DNA from: an uncultured Campylobacter sp.
Lineage (GTDB): Bacteria > Campylobacterota > Campylobacteria > Campylobacterales > Campylobacteraceae
Length of the DNA: 7,227 nt
Direction: 5' to 3'
NCBI RefSeq assembly: GCF_938045775.1
Contig: NZ_CALIBH010000167.1
Span: forward strand, 1-7,227
The translations under genes and the position numbers were made by a program. This document shows, one piece after another, positions 1-5,970 of the stretch (positions are counted from its first letter, which is position 1; each line of letters opens with the position of its first letter). The notes under the pieces are model-generated. The model searched no databases and was not told where the DNA came from. It saw only the letters and a list, made by a program, of their open reading frames with translations.

Positions 1-1
1 T

Positions 2-76
<75 letters not shown>

Positions 77-117
77 ATACAAGAAGCGCAAATGAATTTT
101 AAAACAGCATTCGCGAT

Positions 118-192
118 TGGATGGGGTAGGAGGATTCGAACCTCCGAATGATTGGACCAAAACCAATTGCCTTGCCGCTTGGCTATACCCCA
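118..192 (-). tRNA. tRNA-Gln (anticodon TTG)
   Basis: The minus strand gives a 75-nt cloverleaf with acceptor stem TGGGGTA/TACCCCA, T discriminator and encoded CCA. The anticodon stem ATTGG/CCAAT encloses loop TTTTGGT, so the anticodon is TTG, reading CAA and, by wobble, CAG. The T arm contains GGTTCGAATCC. The TGGGGTA start is the usual tRNA-Gln pattern. It precedes tRNA-fMet on the same strand, and the pair looks like a small tRNA operon driven by the promoter at 209-237. Confidence 0.95.
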
Positions 193-208
193 TCAAAAAA
201 AGACTTTA

Positions 209-237
209 ATTATACAAAAACTGTAACTAAAAGTCAA
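209..237 (-). promoter_or_regulatory. Sigma-70 promoter of the tRNA-Gln/tRNA-fMet unit
   Basis: On the minus strand TTGACT (232-237) and TATAAT (209-214) are separated by exactly 17 bases, one mismatch from full consensus. The predicted transcript start is near 202, about 10 bases before the mature 5' end of tRNA-Gln. A second TATAAT lies at 289-294 in a similar context but has no good -35 and abuts the pilin terminator, so it is less convincing. Confidence 0.8.
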
Positions 238-317
238 GATTATTTTTAAATATACCAATAATTAATAAATAATTCTCAGAAAGATTAAATTATACAAAAT
301 TTTATATTTACACAAAT

Positions 318-348
318 AAAAAAAGGCTCTAGCAAAAGCTAGAGCCTT
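318..348 (-). terminator. Intrinsic terminator of the pilin-like gene
   Basis: A perfect 9-bp stem (GGCTCTAGC at 325-333 with GCTAGAGCC at 338-346) closes a 4-base loop and extends by two A:T pairs. On the minus strand it is followed by a run of seven T (318-324). It lies about 25 bases after the stop codon of the pilin gene, so it should end that transcript before the tRNA unit. The stem is symmetric, but the T run is on the minus-strand side. Confidence 0.92.
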
Positions 349-371
349 AAAGCTAAATCTACACTAAAATA

Positions 372-779
372 TTAGTTATAGTTAACGTTTTTACCACCGA
401 ACTTAAGACCAGTATCCTTACTAATTCTGGCATTAATTTGTGATAGACCAGGCATGCCCCAAACCTGTCCGCATAAACCAGTATCATTAACAGTTACAGA
501 CATTGTATCATTATTTGGACCAACAGCTTTAAAGCATTCTAATGACTTAACTTTTACTGGATTAGCAACATTTGTCATAGCACTAACATCGGTCGAAAAA
601 TTACCTTGAGATGTATAATAAGCACCCAAATCTGTTACCATAGTCTGAATGTTAGAAGCTGCCTTAGAAACCTCAGCATCATCACGAGTAGCTGCAAGTC
701 TTGGAATAGCAACAGCTGCCAAAATACCTAAAATAACGATAACAAAGATCAACTCGATCATAGTAAAACCTTTTTTCAT
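372..779 (-). CDS. Type IV pilin-like / pseudopilin precursor
   Basis: A 135-residue protein starting MKKGFTMIELIFVIVILG, a textbook class III prepilin N-terminus. A short basic leader ends in Gly4, followed by Phe (+1) and Glu at +5 of the mature protein, then a hydrophobic helix of about 20 residues. A prepilin peptidase is expected to cleave after Gly4 and methylate Phe. The remaining roughly 105 residues form a small globular head with two cysteines (Cys82, Cys103), a spacing compatible with the C-terminal disulfide loop of pilins. The family covers type IV pili, type II secretion pseudopilins and DNA-uptake pili. Nothing nearby decides between them, since no assembly ATPase, platform protein or peptidase is in the window. 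The start is supported by AAGGAGT eight bases upstream. It has its own promoter and terminator, so it is a single-gene transcript. The gene is clearly more AT-rich than the operon to its right. Confidence 0.88.
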   Translation of the reverse strand: MKKGFTMIELIFVIVILGILAAVAIPRLAATRDDAEVSKAASNIQTMVTDLGAYYTSQGNFSTDVSAMTNVANPVKVKSLECFKAVGPNNDTMSVTVNDTGLCGQVWGMPGLSQINARISKDTGLKFGGKNVNYN

Positions 780-806
780 GGTTTACTCCTTAAATAAAAT
801 TCATTC

Positions 807-822
807 CGCATACCTATATGCG
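807..822 (-). promoter_or_regulatory. 5'-UTR hairpin of the pilin-like mRNA
   Basis: CGCATA (807-812) and TATGCG (817-822) form a 6-bp stem with a 4-base loop. The predicted transcript start is near 828, so the hairpin would sit a few bases from the mRNA 5' end and leave the AAGGAGT site free. Such 5'-terminal stems can slow RNA decay, and the same dyad could instead be a protein-binding site. The position is seen; the role is inferred. Confidence 0.45.
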
Positions 823-834
823 AAACTTGGCGTA

Positions 835-863
835 ATTATAGAGAAAAATTTAAAAATTGTCAA
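835..863 (-). promoter_or_regulatory. Consensus sigma-70 promoter of the pilin-like gene
   Basis: On the minus strand TTGACA (858-863) and TATAAT (835-840) match both consensus hexamers exactly, with a 17-base spacer (841-857) that is mostly A and T. The transcript would start near 828, giving a leader of about 48 bases. A perfect -35 is notable because Campylobacter sigma-70 promoters are usually poorly conserved there. It suggests strong constitutive expression. Confidence 0.88.
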
Positions 864-1057
864 TAGTTTTTGGCAAATTTTTTACAATTTATTTACAAAG
901 TCCGATTTTATAGGCATTTCAAAATCAAAATTTCAAGCTCATTTCGTCTATTAATGCATTTCGGCGGCGCCTCTGCACATTGATACCATAAAAAATTATT
1001 TGCTTTCATTCTTGTGCATCACGCGATAAACCATATGTCTATTCGAGATACAGGATA

Positions 1058-2248
1058 CTACAGCCCGTATCGCTTGGTTAAAATTTCATACTCCTCTACA
1101 CATCTATCGCGCAGAAACGGCCACCAGCGGCGCACATTTTCGCATCTTTGCATATCGATGGTTACGACTTCACATAGCTCATCGGTGCTATTTGCGCGAA
1201 ACAGCTGTTCGCCCTGTGCGCCAAAAACAAAGCTATTGCCCCAAAATCTAATCCCCTCTTCGCTGGCAAGCCGCTCTACGCGCTGTTTATTCGGCAGTAC
1301 CTCTAAAGTTTCGCCGTTAAATTTGATCTCTATCGAGATCTTTAAATTCTCTCGCGCCACCTCATTTTTCGCGGGCAAAATTTCGCCGCCGATCGCCATT
1401 TTACCGCTATCCGTTAGCGCCCCGTTATTAAAAGATAAAATTCCGCCCTCGCTTAAAATTTTACTATCGTCGCTCGCATCCGCGGAGCGTAAAATTTTAT
1501 CGCTGGCTGCTCCGCCGTCGCTTATTGCCGAAATTTCATTTCCTCCGGATAAAATTTCATCCGGCGAGACTTCGCTAAGCGCGGCGCTCTCAAAGCCCAC
1601 GCGATTTACGGCGATTACGGGCAGGGAGTTTGCTACAGCATGCCCGCGCTGTACCGCGACCCAAGCCTCCAGCTGACGCGCTTTTTCGTCCTCGCCGTCG
1701 CCGTCGAACCACCCGATCGCGGTCGGATATATGAGCAGCTCGGCGCCCCGTAGCGCCATCGCGCGCGCCGCCTCGGGATACCACTGATCCCAGCACACGA
1801 GCACGCCGAGCCGTCCCACGCTCGTATCTATGGGCTCAAAGCCCAGATCGCCCGGCGTGAAATAAAATTTTTCGTAAAACTGCGGATCGTCGGGGATATG
1901 CATCTTGCGATACCGCCCCGCGATAGAGCCGTCGCGCTCGAAGACCACGGCGGTATTGTGATACAGCCCCGCGGCGCGGCGCTCGAAAAGCGAGCTTACC
2001 AGCACGACGCCAAATCTCTTCGCCACCTTGCTCCACAGCCGCAAATCGCGCTCGAAATCCTGCGCGTAATCAAAATTTTCGGTATTTTCGCGCTGGCAAA
2101 AATAATGCGTCTGATGAAGCTCTTGCAAAACGATTAATTGCGCGCCCTTCGTCGCTGCGCGCGCGATGAGCTCGATACTATGCGCTATCGTGCGCGCCTT
2201 GGTACCTTCAAATTTATGCGAAATCAGCCCAACTTTTAAAATTTTCAT
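1058..2248 (-). CDS. aguB: N-carbamoylputrescine amidase (nitrilase family) with a repetitive insertion
   Basis: A cytoplasmic carbon-nitrogen hydrolase expected to split N-carbamoylputrescine into putrescine, CO2 and ammonia, the last step from agmatine to putrescine. The catalytic triad is visible: Glu43 in LQELHQ, Lys115 in YRKMHIPDD and Cys152 in VCWDQWYPEAAR. Family signatures GLYHNTAVVF, FYFTPGDLGF, NRVGFE and FWGNSFVFG are all present, as is the C-terminal ENVRRWWPFLRDR. At 396 residues it is about 100 longer than the usual roughly 290. The excess lies between NRVGFE (ends 220) and EGIRFWGN (from 331). The frame stays open through it and both flanks are well conserved, so the protein is probably functional. 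The start has AAGGAA (2253-2258) just upstream. It begins 20 bases after the aguA stop codon and should be co-transcribed. No clear terminator follows. Confidence 0.93.
   Translation of the reverse strand: MKILKVGLISHKFEGTKARTIAHSIELIARAATKGAQLIVLQELHQTHYFCQRENTENFDYAQDFERDLRLWSKVAKRFGVVLVSSLFERRAAGLYHNTAVVFERDGSIAGRYRKMHIPDDPQFYEKFYFTPGDLGFEPIDTSVGRLGVLVCWDQWYPEAARAMALRGAELLIYPTAIGWFDGDGEDEKARQLEAWVAVQRGHAVANSLPVIAVNRVGFESAALSEVSPDEILSGGNEISAISDGGAASDKILRSADASDDSKILSEGGILSFNNGALTDSGKMAIGGEILPAKNEVARENLKISIEIKFNGETLEVLPNKQRVERLASEEGIRFWGNSFVFGAQGEQLFRANSTDELCEVVTIDMQRCENVRRWWPFLRDRCVEEYEILTKRYGL
1256..1588 (-). repeat. In-frame repetitive insertion within aguB
   Basis: This stretch encodes AguB residues 221-331, absent from typical family members. 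It is rich in Ser, Gly, Ala, Asp, Glu and Ile. The motif E/K-I-L recurs as DEILSGG (230), DKILRS (250), SKILSEGG (262) and GEILPA (288), with a shorter GILSF (269). At DNA level each copy is a variant of the word GATAAAATTT or AAAATTTTATC: plus-strand positions near 1374, 1434, 1453, 1489 and 1548. The insertion falls in a loop after the NRVG strand of the nitrilase fold, so it is likely surface-exposed and disordered. The second part (about 297-331) is less repetitive and may be partly structured. Confidence 0.7.
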
Positions 2249-2268
2249 ATTGTTCCTTAGGTCTAAAT

Positions 2269-3261
2269 TTAAAGCCTGAATTTATTCATGCACGAACAGT
2301 GCAACGAGCCGTTTTGGCGGATGAAAACGCGCGCATTCACCCCCACTACTTCGCGATCCGCACACGCCGCACGCAGACGCGACAGCGCCAGCTCGTCCGC
2401 CGCGCGATTTGGATCGTGCGGATCTGCGGGGTCCGCGTAGGTGGGCACGATGAGCGCGCCGTTTAAAAAGACGAAATTTGCGTAAGTCGCGGGCAGCCTG
2501 CGCCCCTGATAAAAGATCGCGCACGGGATCGGCAGTTCGATCACGTCGTATCCGAGCGATAAAATTTCATTCCTCATCGCGCCAAGCTCCGTATAGTGCA
2601 GATCGCTAGGATCGTCGCACGACGAAATAGCCACAGTGCGCGGGTTTAAAAAGCGCGCAAGAGTATCGACGTGGCTATCGGTATCGTCACCTTTTATGAA
2701 GCCGCGCTCTAGCCAGATTATCTTTTTTAGCCCGAAAATTTCACGCAGCCGCGCGTCCAGCTCCGCCTTGCTTAGAGAGTTGCGATTTTCGTTTAGCAAA
2801 CACGCGCTCGTAGTTAGCATCGTGCCCGCGCCGTCAAAATCGACGCTGCCGCCTTCTAAGATCAGATCCATGTCTCGTAGCGGACGAGCGCTCGCAGCGT
2901 AAAGCTTAGAATTTAACGCATCGTCCTTAGCACTTGCGAACTTGCCGCCCCAGGCGTTGAAACGAAAATTTAGCCCCGTGATTTTGCCGCCCTCCTCTAC
3001 GTCGATCGCGCCGTAATCGCGGATCCACGTATCGTCAGTATCGATTTGCACGAAGCTCGCGTTTGCTAAGCCGTCGCAAATTTGCTCAAAATCCTCGCGG
3101 CTAGGCGCGATCGCGACGACCGGCTCAAACCTCGCTGCGGCGGCGATAAAGTCGCGGTAAGCCGCCCGTATCTCGCCTAAATACGGCGCCCAGTCGGTAC
3201 CTGCGTGCGGCAAAGACACCAAAAGCGCCTCTTGCTCCTCCCATTCGGCGAATGCTCTCAT
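2269..3261 (-). CDS. aguA: Agmatine deiminase (peptidyl-arginine deiminase-like family)
   Basis: A 330-residue cytoplasmic enzyme expected to convert agmatine to N-carbamoylputrescine and ammonia, feeding the amidase encoded next. Guanidino-group-modifying motifs appear in order: DTDDTWIRDYG (74-84), ILEGGSVDFDG (134-144), GDDTDSHVDTLARF (191-204, with His197 and Asp199) and the C-terminal NGSLHC, whose Cys322 is the expected nucleophile. The length is slightly below the roughly 340-370 residues of many homologues but matches the compact epsilon-type enzymes. It lacks a signal peptide, unlike the secreted Porphyromonas PPAD. GGAG lies seven bases before the ATG and a TATAAT box is at 3289-3294. 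Adjacency to aguB strongly supports the agmatine function over other members of the family. Confidence 0.92.
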   Translation of the reverse strand: MRAFAEWEEQEALLVSLPHAGTDWAPYLGEIRAAYRDFIAAAARFEPVVAIAPSREDFEQICDGLANASFVQIDTDDTWIRDYGAIDVEEGGKITGLNFRFNAWGGKFASAKDDALNSKLYAASARPLRDMDLILEGGSVDFDGAGTMLTTSACLLNENRNSLSKAELDARLREIFGLKKIIWLERGFIKGDDTDSHVDTLARFLNPRTVAISSCDDPSDLHYTELGAMRNEILSLGYDVIELPIPCAIFYQGRRLPATYANFVFLNGALIVPTYADPADPHDPNRAADELALSRLRAACADREVVGVNARVFIRQNGSLHCSCMNKFRL

Positions 3262-3288
3262 TTTTGCTCCAAGATTAAAATTTCACGG

Positions 3289-3294
3289 ATTATA
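3289..3294 (-). promoter_or_regulatory. Putative -10 box of the aguA-aguB operon
   Basis: A perfect TATAAT on the minus strand, 28 bases before the aguA start, predicts a leader of roughly 20 bases. The hexamer 17 bases upstream (TATCTT) is a poor -35. The context GCTATAATCC is almost the same as at the tRNA-Arg promoter (3422-3427). Read-through from tRNA-Arg could also contribute. Confidence 0.55.
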
Positions 3295-3325
3295 GCGAAG
3301 CTCGGTTTAAAAAGATATTTGTGGA

Positions 3326-3402
3326 TGGTGCGCCCGGAGGAATTCGAATCCCCGACCTTTTGAACCGCAATCAAATGCTCTATCCAGCTGAGCTACGAGC
3401 GC
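3326..3402 (-). tRNA. tRNA-Arg (anticodon GCG)
   Basis: The minus strand gives a full 77-nt cloverleaf with encoded CCA. The acceptor is GCGCTCG with CGGGCGC (one G:T pair). The D arm carries AGCTCAGCTGGATAGAGC, and the T arm carries GATTCGAATTC. The anticodon stem TTTGA/TCAAA encloses TTGCGGT, so the anticodon is GCG and position 37 is G. Most bacteria read CGN with an ACG tRNA edited to inosine. Here G34 would read CGC and CGU directly. Confidence 0.93.
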
Positions 3403-3421
3403 ACGAAATAAAAGAAACGGG

Positions 3422-3427
3422 ATTATA
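3422..3427 (-). promoter_or_regulatory. Putative -10 box of tRNA-Arg
   Basis: TATAAT on the minus strand lies 19 bases before the mature tRNA-Arg 5' end, placing the transcript start near 3415. The hexamer at the -35 distance (GGCTAA) is weak, as is common in Campylobacter. Confidence 0.6.
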
Positions 3428-3748
3428 GCGTTTTTAGCTTAAATTTAGCCAAAAAGACGGTTTAAATTTCGACATGCGATAAATTTCAGCTTCACATTTT
3501 TTTACATTTTTGTGTTTGCCAGATCGCGACGCCTAGTTTTTCGTTTAAATTCCAACGTGCAAGAATTTTAACCTACTCAAATTTACCTTGTATCGTGCCG
3601 AAATTTAACTAAGGATTCTGCTCGCATCTTGGAATTTAAAATTTATCCTACTTAAAATTCCGCGAGCCAAATTTAAAATATCCTAAAAATTTTACAACTT
3701 TGCAGCCCAAATCCCACGCAAAATAAATAAAATTTATCGCTTTTTAGG
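3428..3748. other. AT-rich intergenic region without a gene
   Basis: About 320 bases between the divergent tRNA-Arg promoter and the plus-strand promoter candidate. I see no open frame with a ribosome site and no RNA fold I would name. It is dense in AAATTT and AATTTTA words. An imperfect dyad, GGAATTT (3631-3637) with AAATTCC (3655-3661), has a 17-base loop and no T run. Its stem resembles the palindrome at 5223-5238. Confidence 0.5.
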
Positions 3749-3754
3749 TATCAT
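3749..3754 (+). promoter_or_regulatory. Possible -10 box of the cysteine-rich exported protein gene
   Basis: TATCAT preceded by a T-rich stretch (TTTTTAGG) lies 32 bases before the preferred ATG. It is one mismatch from consensus and has no recognisable -35. This is a weak call based mainly on position. Confidence 0.3.
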
Positions 3755-3786
3755 AAGCAAGTAATAAAATTAACGTGGGAGATAAA

Positions 3787-4410
3787 ATGAAAAAAGTCTT
3801 TTTGGCGTTTGTGCTGTGGCTCGGTTTTAGCGAAGCTGCTTTTGCGATGCAAGATACGGAGTCGAGCGAGGTGCAAGGACAAAATTCTGCGGGAGTTAAA
3901 ATTTTAAGCGATAAGTTTTTTAAGCTGTCCGCAAGAGAATACGCGAATGCAGTCGGTCGCTGCCTACCTTCCCATATCTATGACTATTGCGATAAAATTT
4001 ATTCATTGGAAATTTCACGACTTATAAAGGAGTGCGGTTTCGGCGATGGAAAATATAGCGCTTGTCAAAATTTATTAAATATTGCGGATAGGAGTTGCTT
4101 TGAAAAGGATCAAATTGAAAATTCCTTGGCGTGCGGTTTATCCAGTGAAATTCTATTTAGAACAAATAGACCGTCAATTGGATTAAAACGATTAATAAGA
4201 GCTTGCGAAGTGGGCAAAATAGAAGATTTTTGCTTACTTTGTGCAGGAGCTCATTTTTACTATGATTTAGACATAGACGAGGTAATTAAATATATGACGA
4301 TGGCTCGAGATTTGGCATACAATAAAGAATATTTGAATGAGATGATCAAAAAGTTAGAAGATTGCAAAGCCGATAAAGAGTGCAATCCCGCAAAATTAGA
4401 ATTTCAATAG
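3787..4410 (+). CDS. Exported cysteine-rich protein, possibly Sel1/TPR-like, function unknown
   Basis: The ATG at 3787 is preferred over an in-frame GTG at 3775 because GGGAG (3777-3781) sits five bases before it and the protein then begins with a clean Sec signal peptide. That signal is MKKVFLAFVLWLG plus an AFA site after residue 20. The 207-residue product has 11 cysteines, at 59, 68, 83, 93, 104, 116, 140, 149, 152, 193 and 199. They are often paired about nine residues apart. The stretch RACEVGKIEDFCLLCAGAHF (138-157) followed by a helix with YMTMARDLA resembles one Sel1-like unit of the cysteine-rich Hcp type known from Helicobacter, where each helical hairpin is closed by a disulfide. 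Only this one unit is persuasive. Oxidative folding in the periplasm is inferred. I do not recognise a specific family. The middle of the gene is more AT-rich than its ends. Confidence 0.75.
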   Translation: MKKVFLAFVLWLGFSEAAFAMQDTESSEVQGQNSAGVKILSDKFFKLSAREYANAVGRCLPSHIYDYCDKIYSLEISRLIKECGFGDGKYSACQNLLNIADRSCFEKDQIENSLACGLSSEILFRTNRPSIGLKRLIRACEVGKIEDFCLLCAGAHFYYDLDIDEVIKYMTMARDLAYNKEYLNEMIKKLEDCKADKECNPAKLEFQ

Positions 4411-4475
4411 GCAAACGGCGAGAGCAAATACGGCGGGTTAAATTTCTAAATTTAAAAAGCAAAGGAAAGATCGCT

Positions 4476-4812
4476 ATGGCGGATAGCTGATCGACATCGG
4501 GCTTATTTTGTTTTTCGGCGGCTTTTGCATGCTATATAAACGGCGTATGCGGGGATCGGCAAAGACTATATGCAGCGCAATAAAATAGACTTCGTGCGCT
4601 GGATGTTTAGTCCAAAGCACATCTTGCGATCCAATACGCCGTTTGATTCGAACGAGCCGCTAGAATTAAAATTTAAAGAGCCCAAAAGCAAGCACATAAT
4701 ATATAATTTCTTTGAGTTCATCATCCATTATGCGATAATCGCGCCATTTTTAGTGATCTATGCGGGAGTTTTTCTATTTTGCGCGGGGCTAGCCATTAAA
4801 ATTTTATCCTAA
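4476..4812 (+). pseudogene. Remnant of a small membrane protein gene, two apparent frameshifts
   Basis: AGGA about ten bases upstream precedes ATG at 4476, which reads MADS and stops at TGA (4488). The next frame continues at once as LIDIGLILFFGGFCMLY, a membrane helix. A second shift near 4540 leads to YAGIGKDYMQRNKIDFVRWMF and runs to the stop at 4812, ending in another helix (FIIHYAIIAPFLVIYAGVFLF). Each shift is explained by loss of one base. Rejoined, the product would be about 110 residues with two or three membrane segments. The segment from the ATG at 4570 is open for 80 codons but has no ribosome site close to it, so an intact short gene is less likely. It follows the cysteine-rich gene on the same strand. 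I do not recognise the family. Confidence 0.5.
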
Positions 4813-4933
4813 ATTTAAAATTTGCGACGCGGATACAGAGCGGGCATTGCATAGACGCCGTTATTCGTTGTAGAATTTCAAAATTTTATACTGCGCCTCT
4901 TGCTAAGCACGCTACGCTTATTATATTTTAATA

Positions 4934-4955
4934 GATAAAATTTCAAAATTTTATC
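4934..4955. repeat. Perfect AT-rich inverted repeat
   Basis: Arms GATAAAATTT (4934-4943) and AAATTTTATC (4946-4955) are exact reverse complements around a 2-base centre. The arms carry the same word that recurs inside aguB and near 4875. There is no GC-rich stem, so a normal intrinsic terminator is unlikely. A protein-binding site or a dispersed repeat unit fits better. Confidence 0.7.
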
Positions 4956-4963
4956 GCCGAATC

Positions 4964-4988
4964 CACGGCTTGTGGAATTTATGCCGTG
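4964..4988. repeat. Inverted repeat CACGGC/GCCGTG
   Basis: CACGGC (4964-4969) and GCCGTG (4983-4988) can pair around a 13-base loop. A related dyad, CCACGG (5353-5358) with CCGTGG (5369-5374), occurs further on, also preceded by an AT pair. The shared core suggests copies of one small element. Confidence 0.45.
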
Positions 4989-5222
4989 ATTTCCGTTTCT
5001 ATCGGGGCGGGAGTGGCCCCAATTGCGAGGTCGCATTTCTCTCGGGCGCCGCCTCCGCAGCGCTGCATTGCTCTGCTCGTCCGCAAACCCCGCCTAACCC
5101 CCTACAGCACTATATGGGCAAGCTACGCTCGCGTTAAATTCTTTCTATTGCGGCTACGCCGCATGAAATTCCGTATCGATAAATTTTTAAAATTCCACTA
5201 CCGCTAAATTTTTATCGTATTT

Positions 5223-5238
5223 GGAATTTTAAAATTCC
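5223..5238. repeat. 16-bp perfect palindrome GGAATTTTAAAATTCC
   Basis: A perfect 16-base self-complementary sequence. Related half-sites AAATTCC occur nearby (near 5172, 5189, 5345 and 5512) and an imperfect version lies at 3631-3661. It could be a binding site for a dimeric regulator or a unit of the dispersed repeat. No gene start lies close enough to decide. Confidence 0.65.
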
Positions 5239-5757
5239 ATCCGTAGCCGCCAAGCAAATTTATCCGCCGATAAATCATCAAACCGCCGACCGACCGCAAA
5301 ACCGAAACGGCTTGCGGCGATGAAATTTAAGCAATGCGAGCTCAAATTCCATCCACGGCACGGCTTCTCCGTGGCGCGTTCTTTTGGCAGCGGTGCGACC
5401 GCAGCCGCACTCTATTAAATTCTATTCGGAACCGCCCTCGCCTCGTTTAAATTCTATCGCACAAATTTTGCCGAGCGCTAAGGCGGAGGATGAACCGCCC
5501 CCGCTTTGTTTAAATTCCGCTGCACCGACCGATCGCCGACCAGCCCAGGGATCGGTTACGAGCTCATTACAGGACCGATCGGCAGCAAGCCGGCCACAAA
5601 CCAGCAGCCCGCCGAAGCAAACGATCTAGCAAAATCGAAAAGATCGGTCGCAAACAAACCTGTCGTCAAATCAAGGGATCGCTGAAGCAGACGAACCGCG
5701 GAAGCACCAGATCGGTCGTCGGTTTGGTTTCAAAACCGCTTGGTACACCACAATGAG

Positions 5758-5910
5758 CGGGCCCGACTAACGAACCGAGGGAACCGAGCCGCAAATCCCC
5801 AACTGATTGCAATCCGAGCGGACTGATCCGCAAATAAGCAGACGGGCTAACGAGCTAGACGATCTAACCGCAAATTGCCGACTAATTGCGAGCCGAGCCG
5901 CTAAACCGCT
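5758..5910. repeat. Two diverged tandem copies, period about 79 bases
   Basis: The 33 bases from 5789 and the 33 bases from 5868 align without gaps at 26 of 33 positions. Both begin CCGCAAAT and share ATTGC and CCGAGC. Upstream, CTAACGA at 5767 and 5847 repeats at the matching offset of 80. A partial third CCGCAAAT lies at 5828. Confidence 0.6.
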
Positions 5911-5970
5911 CGGTCACAGACCAGCATCCAAGCTGCCCCGCCACAGGCTAGTCCTGAACCTATCCAAGCC

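Larger units (their letters stand above)
4813..5380. other. Gene-free region with AAATTT-based inverted repeats
   Basis: Nothing here reads as a convincing protein. The sequence is a mosaic of short recurring words: AATTTCAAAATTTTAT occurs near 4875 and again near 4939, AAATTCCATCC near 5234 and 5345, and CCACGG-type dyads near 4964 and 5353. Two strong palindromes are listed separately. A 6-bp GC hairpin (TGCGGC/GCCGCA, 3-base loop) lies near 5150-5164. The repeats suggest dispersed noncoding elements more than a decayed gene. Confidence 0.55.

Noticed and set aside
649..954. 101-codon plus-strand open frame over the pilin gene start and promoter
   Set aside because: It begins inside the antisense of the pilin gene and runs through its promoter; no ribosome site or recognisable protein features.
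955..1057. Possible terminator after aguB
   Set aside because: There is a T run on the minus strand (about 991-996), but no stem precedes it. The TGCACA/TGTGCA dyad has a loop of over 30 bases.
1014..1676. 220-codon plus-strand open frame opposite aguB
   Set aside because: It is antisense to the well-supported amidase, has a Ser/Leu/Pro-rich composition typical of a reverse-frame shadow, and shows no ribosome site or family motif.
2282..2524. 80-codon minus-strand frame inside aguA
   Set aside because: Alternate-frame shadow of the deiminase with Arg-rich translation and no supporting start signal.
3631..3661. Possible terminator between tRNA-Arg and the plus-strand gene
   Set aside because: Only a 7-bp AT-rich stem with a 17-base loop and no T run; too weak to call.
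4986..5207. 73-codon plus-strand open frame
   Set aside because: No ribosome site. It overlaps repeat dyads, and the Arg/Pro-rich translation has no domain or coherent hydrophobic pattern.
5384..5629. 81-codon plus-strand open frame, Pro/Ser-rich
   Set aside because: It lies in the T-poor repeat tract where stop codons are scarce by composition. There is no ribosome site, so it is treated as part of the degenerate repeats.
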